From a virus: a DNA stretch of 34,365 bases. The notes below the pieces were generated by a model. It ran no database searches. It was not told the origin of the DNA and saw only the letters and a list, made by a program, of their open reading frames with translations. The stretch lies in the IMG/VR virus record IMGVR_UViG_3300009104_000065, positions 1 through 34,365 of that record. One strand, written 5' to 3'. The translations under genes and the position numbers were made by a program. Below, one piece after another: positions 29,207 to 34,365 of this stretch. Each line of letters begins with the position of its first letter. Within the stretch, counting starts at the first letter, position 1.

Positions 29207-29952
29207 TGTGCGTCCTTCCATGCAGCGAATGCCATTTGTCTAATCTTCTTATCAGACTTACCTTTGAATTGTGGTGCGTCTGATTTCCTAAAATCTTTTA
29301 TGTAATCTCCAACATCTGCATCTGCACCTAATGCCTCTGTTACTTTAAGTCCCAATTTCTTTTGATACTTATTAATCTGTTTTAATATTTTCTTTTTCTC
29401 GTTCTTATTCTTTGTATTAAGATACTTCTGCATAAGGTCAATCATTGCATCAGAATCGATACCTTCATTAACTTCTTCGTTCTGTGCAGCTTTTCTAGCG
29501 GATTCTCTCTCTGCTTCTATTGCCTTATTCTGTGCTTCTTTTTCTTTATCTAATGCAATCTTCTCGTTTTCTCTTTCATGTCTCTCTTTCATAGCATCCA
29601 TTTCTTCCACTTGTTTTCTCTTAAGTGCTTCCATTTCCTCTACTTGTTGTGCTTTTAACTTTGCAGCTCTAACAGCAGCGTCTTCTTCGTTAAGTATTTC
29701 TTCGGTAAGGTTATCACCAAACTTAAGGAATAGTTTTCCTTGCTCTTGTTTCTTGTCTGTGACTTTGAAGTTAATCATTGCACCAATAGTATTAATATCT
29801 GCAATACCCCTCTCTCTATTCTTTTGAAAACTTTTCGTGAGTTTCTTTCCAAGGGTCTCCAAAAGAAACTTAAGAATCTTATTCCATTCCATAACAAGCT
29901 TACCCTCGTCTAAAGGGTTTTTGAACTCTTCTCTGTATCTTTTAGTAGCCAT
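29203..29952 (-). CDS. late coiled-coil protein with shared C-terminal module
   Basis: A 249-residue protein. A possible protease site NPLDEGK is near residue 16, and a long charged coiled coil at about 90-155 contains imperfect repeats (QVEEMEALKRK, QVEEMDAMKER). The end has the module DFRKSDAPQFKGKSDKK..MAFAAWKDA, which I recall from several marine-phage virion-region proteins. GATAAATA ends 5 nt before the ATG. It probably assembles as an oligomer in or on the head; the role is unknown. Confidence 0.6.
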   Translation of the reverse strand: MATKRYREEFKNPLDEGKLVMEWNKILKFLLETLGKKLTKSFQKNRERGIADINTIGAMINFKVTDKKQEQGKLFLKFGDNLTEEILNEEDAAVRAAKLKAQQVEEMEALKRKQVEEMDAMKERHERENEKIALDKEKEAQNKAIEAERESARKAAQNEEVNEGIDSDAMIDLMQKYLNTKNKNEKKKILKQINKYQKKLGLKVTEALGADADVGDYIKDFRKSDAPQFKGKSDKKIRQMAFAAWKDAQ

Positions 29953-29956
29953 AATA

Positions 29957-31246
29957 CTATTTATCCCCTTTCTTCCTTAATAACATGCGTTCACGCCATT
30001 TCAGTGCAAGTTTGTTTGAGGGAAACTTAGAAGTCCATGTCATTAATTTACCATATAATGTGTTTGCTTTCTTATCTAAAGAAGCTAGGTCATCGTCATT
30101 CTTAATCTCTATGAAATCCTTTTTGAATATAGATTTATATTCGGCTGCATTCTTTTGTGCAGCGTCCCAGTCACCTTTAACAATTTCGGGTGGGAGTTTT
30201 CTTGCACGAAGTTGATTTCTTTTCTGTGCATTGTCGAGACTTGCATTTACAAATACCATTTTGTATTCGTATCCTAACTTATCTAATAGTTTCTTATATC
30301 CTTTAATTTTAGATGATCTTGCACTGGTAGTATCAAAGATTAATCCTAACCTTCCACCAATATAACTTTCTAAACTTTTCTTTGTAATTGCTTTTGCCTT
30401 TGCACGAATTGGGTCACGAAGGGCAGCGTCCATATCTCTTAAATCGAGACTAAGTCCAGCCTTCTTAAGTCCATTCTCAAATGCTTTATCAGTGTTGACC
30501 ATTCTTAGTCCTAGTGCTTTCAGAGCTAACTTCTTAACAACTGCAGATTTACCACTGCCCGGCCCACCTGATAGGAATACTGCTTTGAATATACCTTGGT
30601 CATATACTCCTTCTTTAACTAAGTCTTCTAGGATATATGTGGGTAGGACTCCTTCATTGATTCCCATACCCTTTCTAATTGCTTTGTATAGTGCCTCTTG
30701 GTCTCTCTTATTCTTAGAAGGGACTCCTTGTTTAAAGTTATCAAAGTCATCGTCTTCTGCATATGCTCTCATTTTACTTGCAGACATTCCTGATACATCA
30801 TCTGCGTCAGGGTCACGCTCTCCAGCTGATACAATGTTAATTGATTTGAAGTTATAAAACCCGTGTCTTGCTTTTACATTATTGTATTTTGTTATAAGGT
30901 TCTGAAATTCTTTTACTCTATCTGAACCGACAACCATGTTAATTGAACTATATCCTTTTTCATGTAAGAAATTACAAATGTCAAATACAGTTCTTATAGC
31001 TGAATCATTAATCATAACTTTCTTACCAAAGAACTTCTTAAGATATTTTATCTTGTCTTTGTGTGTAAGAGGATTCTTTTTCTTATCATTAGAATGAGAA
31101 GTAAATAACATAATGTCATCTGCTCTAACCTTTCTTAGTTTCTCTACTAATTTTGCGTGTCCTGTGGTGGGTGGATTAAAGCGACCAAAAGTGAATGTCA
31201 CACTTTTATCTTTTGCTTCTGTTAGCCATTTACCAAATTGTTTCAT
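29957..31246 (-). CDS. nucleotidyltransferase-kinase fusion (NadR-like)
   Basis: A 429-residue protein with two enzyme domains. About 14-200 is a cytidylyltransferase-type domain: GRFNPPTTGH (21-30, the TTGH nucleotide site), VVGSDR and SGMSASKMR (152-160). About 220-400 is a P-loop kinase: GGPGSGKS (227-234). The order matches NadR-like NMN adenylyltransferase/ribosylnicotinamide kinases, so NAD salvage is the best guess. The N-terminus MKQFGKWLTEAK resembles the T4 capsid-targeting leader, and INEG (196-199) between the domains is another possible gp21-type site. Its ribosome-binding site GGAGGG lies in the end of the upstream gene. Confidence 0.72.
   Translation of the reverse strand: MKQFGKWLTEAKDKSVTFTFGRFNPPTTGHAKLVEKLRKVRADDIMLFTSHSNDKKKNPLTHKDKIKYLKKFFGKKVMINDSAIRTVFDICNFLHEKGYSSINMVVGSDRVKEFQNLITKYNNVKARHGFYNFKSINIVSAGERDPDADDVSGMSASKMRAYAEDDDFDNFKQGVPSKNKRDQEALYKAIRKGMGINEGVLPTYILEDLVKEGVYDQGIFKAVFLSGGPGSGKSAVVKKLALKALGLRMVNTDKAFENGLKKAGLSLDLRDMDAALRDPIRAKAKAITKKSLESYIGGRLGLIFDTTSARSSKIKGYKKLLDKLGYEYKMVFVNASLDNAQKRNQLRARKLPPEIVKGDWDAAQKNAAEYKSIFKKDFIEIKNDDDLASLDKKANTLYGKLMTWTSKFPSNKLALKWRERMLLRKKGDK
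29958..29965 (-). promoter_or_regulatory. T4-like late promoter (GATAAATA), leaderless geometry
   Basis: Minus-strand GATAAATA, 5 nt before the ATG at 29952. The TAG stop of the nucleotidyltransferase-kinase gene overlaps its end. Confidence 0.65.
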
Positions 31247-31986
31247 ACGCCCTCCATGATTAATGTAGGGTGAAAATCTTGTTTAAAAAACATGTTATAT
31301 TTTCTAAAATTTGCTCTGACTATTCCTCTTTTATGAAAAAAGAATGCAAAAATACTTTTAAAGGTTTTCCCTTTCCATAGTTGTTTATCGTGTTTTAACA
31401 TCATAAGTGAAATAACAAATGCAGTATAAAAGAGACCTAAACTTTTCCTTAACATGATTCTCTTTCTTGATTTTGAATCTCCTGACACCTGATTATAAAC
31501 ATCAAATGCAACTGACTTGTGTTCGATTTCTTCTGTAGCATGCCATTCCCAAAGTTTTGCTACGGGATTTTTATTATAACGGGAAAGGTTTAAATAATAG
31601 TAACTCTGTAATGCAGTTAAGTGTTCCATGCCTACAGTGGTTGCTAACTTAGTAAGTTTATCTTCATTTGCAAAGAGTCTTTGATATTTCTTTTCAAATT
31701 TTTCTTGGTCATATCCTCTAAGGTCACATAATAGTTTATTATACTTTGTATGTTCTCGAATATGCATGGCTTCTTGTTTGCAAAAGAGGTCTATATCTTT
31801 TAATAATTTTTTGTCTGTAATATCATTTCTGTATGCTCTTACTGACGCAATAAATGATTTCTCACCTTCGGGAAAACTAAGACTTATTGCATTATAGAAT
31901 GCAGTGAAAAATTTATTATTAAAATTCCAATCCTTTAATAACCAATCTTCTAAATCAAACTTCATGTCTCTAACTACCATTGTCAT
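31243..31986 (-). CDS. PF10118-like metal-dependent hydrolase (ferritin-like)
   Basis: A 247-residue helical protein with the metal ligands of the predicted metal-dependent hydrolase family PF10118: FPEGEKSFIASVRAY (E42), QEAMHIREH (E72, H75, E78), VGMEHLTAL (E121, H122) and EWHATEEIEHKSVAFDVY (E152, E155, H156). A ferritin-like di-iron helical bundle is expected. The catalytic role is not well defined even in bacteria. It is unusual in a phage virion block, between the RNA-ligase-like gene and the nucleotidyltransferase-kinase gene, with which it overlaps as ATGA. Confidence 0.7.
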   Translation of the reverse strand: MTMVVRDMKFDLEDWLLKDWNFNNKFFTAFYNAISLSFPEGEKSFIASVRAYRNDITDKKLLKDIDLFCKQEAMHIREHTKYNKLLCDLRGYDQEKFEKKYQRLFANEDKLTKLATTVGMEHLTALQSYYYLNLSRYNKNPVAKLWEWHATEEIEHKSVAFDVYNQVSGDSKSRKRIMLRKSLGLFYTAFVISLMMLKHDKQLWKGKTFKSIFAFFFHKRGIVRANFRKYNMFFKQDFHPTLIMEGV

Positions 31987-33195
31987 TTACTTGTCCCAAC
32001 TCTTGATTGCAGTAAAGTTATTATAGGCAAACTCCATTCTGTCAACGAGTTTAACTGCTTTGCCTTTCCTATCGATTGCAACATAACCTTCGGGGTTGAC
32101 AACTTCAAACCCAGTTGCAGTCTTTTTAAAGGTTCCTATGCTCTTTACTCTATTTAGGGCAACGATAATAATCTGCTTTGCTATAACCAACTGTTCCATG
32201 AACTTGGTAAGGTTGGTTATGAATTTTTTAAGTGAAAGTAGTTCGCTGAATATTTGTTCACCAATTTCTCTTTTAATTTCTTTTGTCTTTTCCATTTTAA
32301 CTTTACCAACTACTTTATCTCTCCAGTAGTTTTCAAAATGTTTTAAATACCCGTCAGCTGTGGGTTTATAATTACCAGCACGGATTAATGAATTTGTGTA
32401 TGTTTTATATGAAGCACCAGCAGCTCCCTTTGCACCCATAGCAGTTTGTAATTCCTGAAACTTTTTCAAGTCATTCTTCTTGATACCATGAAATGCTTTA
32501 CCTACTAGAGATAATGTTTTACTTAATTTAACACTCTCCTTTGCAGTCATAGTAGAATTACCACTCACATCTTTATAGGTTGCATCGTCAACCCACACAT
32601 CATTATTGTGTCCTAGTTTAGATATATTTGCACCAAAAGAAGCACCAAGGTCTTCTATGGTTGAACCTGTATATGAGGTATGAAATACTATGCCTAGTTT
32701 TGCATTTGCAATCTTAGCTCCTAGGTCTGACTCTATGTCTACTGCATAAAGAATAGTATTGGGTTGGAATGTAACATAAGATTTACCGTCTATTGTCTGC
32801 ATTTTCTTATCAGAAGAGGTAAACATTAGGTCACCTTGTAGTATCTTGTCAAATGATAACTTTGAAAGATACTTAAAGGATTGTAGGAACTTATCTTGTA
32901 GGTCACCCGAGAGTTCAGGTGCGTCTTTTATTGCTTTTTCAGAAGTGTAATGTAGTTGTTGTTTGGTGAATAATGATTTCTTTGCAACAAAGAATTGTCC
33001 AGTCTCGGGGTGTTTGCCTGCCCAAATTGCTGGAGCTCCGTCCCATTTTACAGTCATGTTGACTTTACTATTGGAATTCCCTTTCATCATGTCTCTAAGA
33101 CCTTGAAGAAAGTTTATTGCACCACGACCACCATCAATACCTTGATTGATAATTTCGTCTTCTAAATGCTCTAAATGTAGATTTTTCGCTGCCAT
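31987..33195 (-). CDS. covalent nucleotidyltransferase, RNA-ligase-like (DUF6267-like)
   Basis: A 402-residue protein with a KxDG motif I (KWDGAPAI, K50), a following VAKKSLF strand, LQGDLMF and ILYAVDIE (motif III-like), and, unusually far on, EGYVAI (E369, motif IV) and AVKLVDR (K382, motif V). These are the marks of the ligase/capping superfamily, which forms a Lys-NMP intermediate. The about 150-residue helical insertion before motif IV is unusual. The N-terminal HLEHLEDEIINQG and the overall pattern resemble DUF6267. An RNA-repair role next to a polynucleotide-kinase-like gene is inference. Confidence 0.65.
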   Translation of the reverse strand: MAAKNLHLEHLEDEIINQGIDGGRGAINFLQGLRDMMKGNSNSKVNMTVKWDGAPAIWAGKHPETGQFFVAKKSLFTKQQLHYTSEKAIKDAPELSGDLQDKFLQSFKYLSKLSFDKILQGDLMFTSSDKKMQTIDGKSYVTFQPNTILYAVDIESDLGAKIANAKLGIVFHTSYTGSTIEDLGASFGANISKLGHNNDVWVDDATYKDVSGNSTMTAKESVKLSKTLSLVGKAFHGIKKNDLKKFQELQTAMGAKGAAGASYKTYTNSLIRAGNYKPTADGYLKHFENYWRDKVVGKVKMEKTKEIKREIGEQIFSELLSLKKFITNLTKFMEQLVIAKQIIIVALNRVKSIGTFKKTATGFEVVNPEGYVAIDRKGKAVKLVDRMEFAYNNFTAIKSWDK

Positions 33196-33197
33196 AA

Positions 33198-33229
33198 TAG
33201 TATTCTATCACAAATGTTGTGGAATACTA
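33198..33229 (-). promoter_or_regulatory. 5' leader hairpin before ligase-like gene
   Basis: An outer stem TAGTATTC/GAATACTA (8 bp) and an inner stem CACAA/TTGTG (5 bp) around an ATG loop. It lies between the late promoter (33231-33238) and the ATG at 33195. It fills almost the whole leader and sits 2 nt from the start codon. Confidence 0.65.
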
Positions 33230-33230
33230 C

Positions 33231-33238
33231 TATTTATG
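33231..33238 (-). promoter_or_regulatory. T4-like late promoter (CATAAATA)
   Basis: Minus-strand CATAAATA, 35 nt before the ATG of the ligase-like gene. The resulting leader of about 30 nt is mostly the hairpin at 33198-33229. Confidence 0.6.
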
Positions 33239-33253
33239 CTTTTTTATAATTTA

Positions 33254-33670
33254 CTAAAGTGCGATATCGGGTGCATCGTTATCGATGTTATCTTGTAGAT
33301 TATCAGAATCCGCTTGGTAAACTGCCAAGTCTGCCTTTAGTTTGGTCAGAGCAGCTGCACCTTCTTGAGCTGCGACATCTTCACCATTGTCACTCCAATT
33401 TTTCCACACCTTATAGACTCCCCTAACTAAGGAAGTTGCTCTAGTGCTACCACCAGTTGTGGTTTCATCAGCTGTCGGAAATTGAGTTCTCCACCATGCA
33501 AAATACGCATCACCACCACCCGTTGTTGTAGTTGTGTGTGCTAATGCCTCCGCATCAGTATCTCCATTTGGGCCAAAGGTATTTGAATTAACACCTTCTA
33601 TCCAGTCAATGGCTCTTTGGATTCCTAAAATTTTTTCATCTACACTTGCTTTTTCATCTGCATATGCCAT
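33254..33670 (-). CDS. putative small virion protein
   Basis: A 138-residue protein starting MAYADEKASVDEKILGIQRAIDWIEG, with a Thr/Gly-rich stretch (about 46-75, AHTTTTTGGG, ETTTGGSTR), then helices (VYKVWKNWSDNG, ALTKLKADLAVYQADSDNLQDN). The composition and strong AGGAGG ribosome-binding site suggest a highly made structural protein; this is inference. It lies between two late promoters. Confidence 0.6.
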   Translation of the reverse strand: MAYADEKASVDEKILGIQRAIDWIEGVNSNTFGPNGDTDAEALAHTTTTTGGGDAYFAWWRTQFPTADETTTGGSTRATSLVRGVYKVWKNWSDNGEDVAAQEGAAALTKLKADLAVYQADSDNLQDNIDNDAPDIAL

Positions 33671-33693
33671 ATGCTTCCTCCTAAATATAGAAC

Positions 33694-33700
33694 TATTTAG
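33694..33700 (-). promoter_or_regulatory. T4-like late promoter (CTAAATA)
   Basis: Minus-strand CTAAATA, 23 nt before the ATG at 33670, leaving a normal leader with AGGAGG. The TAA stop of the upstream coiled-coil gene forms part of the motif. Confidence 0.6.
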
Positions 33701-33876
33701 GTTTTCGAAAGGGGTGAGGAGTGAAGTTTATCTTCTAATTGATCTATTTTTAGCTGAATAAGTTGAACCTTGCGTTCTTCCCCATTAGTCTTAGCTTCTT
33801 TCAATTTTTTCTTGAGCGCAATTTTATGTGTTATCGTTTCAATAACTTCGTCTGATTTTAAAGTCTTTCTTATCAT
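33697..33876 (-). CDS. small coiled-coil protein
   Basis: A 59-residue protein, almost all helix with a charged heptad-like pattern (THKIALKKKLKEAK, KVQLIQLKIDQLEDKL). The ATG at 33874-33876 shares a base with the upstream lipoprotein stop (TGATG), which I prefer over a longer start. The stop lies within the late promoter for the next gene. It probably forms a helical hairpin or dimer; the role is unknown. Confidence 0.6.
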   Translation of the reverse strand: MIRKTLKSDEVIETITHKIALKKKLKEAKTNGEERKVQLIQLKIDQLEDKLHSSPLSKT

Positions 33877-34091
33877 CACGCCACCATTATGCACGATTCT
33901 AATTGCTCTTCTAAAGACTCTAATGGATTACATAGTGGTTCCTCAATAGGCTCTTGAATTGGTATCTCTTCTAGTTCAGGTGGACATAGAAATGTCCCTT
34001 CTCTGTCATTATAACAAAGTCCGTCCAATACTTCCATAGAACCACATGCAAATAACGATGCTGTCAGAAATAATATAGTCAAAATTCTCAT
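33876..34091 (-). CDS. lipoprotein, Glu/Pro-rich
   Basis: A 71-residue protein beginning MRILTILFLTASLFACGSM, a clear lipoprotein signal with Cys 16, then an acidic Pro-rich chain (PPELEEIPIQEPIEEPLC). I chose the ATG at 34089-34091, 5 nt after CTAAATA; a longer start at 34130 would hide the signal and cross the promoter. Five Cys remain in the mature part. A late lipoprotein could act at lysis or in exclusion; not decided. Confidence 0.65.
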   Translation of the reverse strand: MRILTILFLTASLFACGSMEVLDGLCYNDREGTFLCPPELEEIPIQEPIEEPLCNPLESLEEQLESCIMVA

Positions 34092-34096
34092 AATAC

Positions 34097-34103
34097 TATT
34101 TAG
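34097..34103 (-). promoter_or_regulatory. T4-like late promoter (CTAAATA), leaderless geometry
   Basis: Minus-strand CTAAATA, 5 nt before the ATG at 34091, with no ribosome-binding site in between. Confidence 0.6.
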
Positions 34104-34110
34104 GGTTACT

Positions 34111-34365
34111 TTAGAAGTCTCCATCTGCAACTTGAACTACAGTGGTTCCTCTTGCTCTCCACATATCAACGACTTTGTTCCTATCGTCAAATACAAGGTC
34201 AATTTTACCACCAATTTCTTCAAACTTGTCAGCAAGTTCTGCTTTGAATACTTCATCAGGGTCATATGAACCATCAGGTCTAAGAAAAAGACCTTGATGA
34301 CCATCACCAATCCACTCATGAATTTGTGATTCGGTAACAGCTCTTTCTGACTCATTCCTTGCTGA
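34111..34365 (-). CDS. polynucleotide kinase 3'-phosphatase-like protein, C-terminal part
   Basis: Only the last 84 residues lie in the window; the gene continues past the right edge. The segment LVFDDRNKVVDMWRARGTTVVQVADGDF matches the end of the HAD phosphatase domain of T4 PseT-type polynucleotide kinase, with the acidic motif 4 DD and the closing GDF. The preceding HEWIGDG..FLRPDGSYDP fits the cap region. It should remove 3'-phosphates from RNA or DNA ends; whether a kinase domain is present cannot be seen. It is a likely partner of the ligase-like protein at 31987-33195. Confidence 0.72.
   Translation of the reverse strand, partial: SARNESERAVTESQIHEWIGDGHQGLFLRPDGSYDPDEVFKAELADKFEEIGGKIDLVFDDRNKVVDMWRARGTTVVQVADGDF

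Noticed and set aside
34137-34355. A 72-codon minus-strand frame near the right edge
   Set aside because: It is out of frame with the polynucleotide-kinase-like reading, which has clear family motifs over the same bases.
1-34365. CRISPR array, insertion sequence, integrase or attachment site
   Set aside because: No spaced direct repeats, transposase or recombinase motifs were seen. The tRNA has no visible duplicate of its 3' end in the window.

Overview
The window looks like part of the genome of a marine T4-like myovirus. The evidence is a compact, AT-rich layout with almost every gene on the minus strand and chained by 1-8 nt overlaps. It carries a class Ia ribonucleotide reductase (nrdA/nrdB), a glutaredoxin, a T4 gp61-type primase, an ATP-dependent DNA ligase, an overlapping spanin pair and T4-like late promoters (TAAATA core). 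It also has many tiny phage proteins and a large set of 2-oxoglutarate/Fe(II) oxygenases, as is common in phages of marine bacteria. No photosynthesis genes or integrase are visible. The host cannot be fixed from this window; a marine alphaproteobacterium or cyanobacterium is plausible.

Layout in window coordinates. (1) 1-2.9 kb: small early-type genes (zinc ribbons, lipoprotein, membrane peptides, a HEMIH zincin-like protein), near-identical sigma70-like promoters with 18-bp spacers, and two stretches (1949-2303, 2505-2957) with no convincing gene but hairpins, a repeat and an orphan strong promoter. (2) 2.9-9.8 kb: an accessory island with six 2OG-Fe(II) oxygenase-like genes, a sulfotransferase, a possible acetyltransferase, a possible glycosyltransferase-like protein and a tRNA-Ala(UGC). 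One oxygenase gene is the only plus-strand gene in the window. (3) 9.8-11.7 kb: lipoprotein and spanin genes, ended on the upstream side by a UUCG-loop terminator and a perfect TATAAATA late promoter. (4) 11.8-20.8 kb: nucleotide and DNA metabolism (ligase, HAD nucleotidase, glutaredoxin, nrdB, a seventh 2OG oxygenase lying between nrdB and nrdA, nrdA, primase). (5) 20.9-34.4 kb: late/virion-associated genes, mostly lysine-rich or coiled-coil proteins of unknown function. Among them are a nucleotidyltransferase-kinase fusion, a ferritin-like PF10118-type protein, a KWDG nucleotidyltransferase/RNA-ligase-like protein and, cut by the window edge, the phosphatase end of a polynucleotide kinase-like protein.

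How it fits together. Primase, reductase, glutaredoxin and ligase supply deoxynucleotides and replication. The oxygenase/sulfotransferase island probably modifies small molecules, glycans or proteins. The late block makes virion components. Two late proteins have N-termini resembling the T4 capsid-targeting sequence, and most of the block carries [LIVM]-x-E-[GA] sites like those cut by the prohead protease, so some of these enzymes may be packaged cargo. The most striking signal is regulatory: five late genes have the TAAATA core exactly 5 nt before the start codon, which by T4 geometry puts the transcription start on the first base of the start codon. This predicts leaderless late mRNAs.
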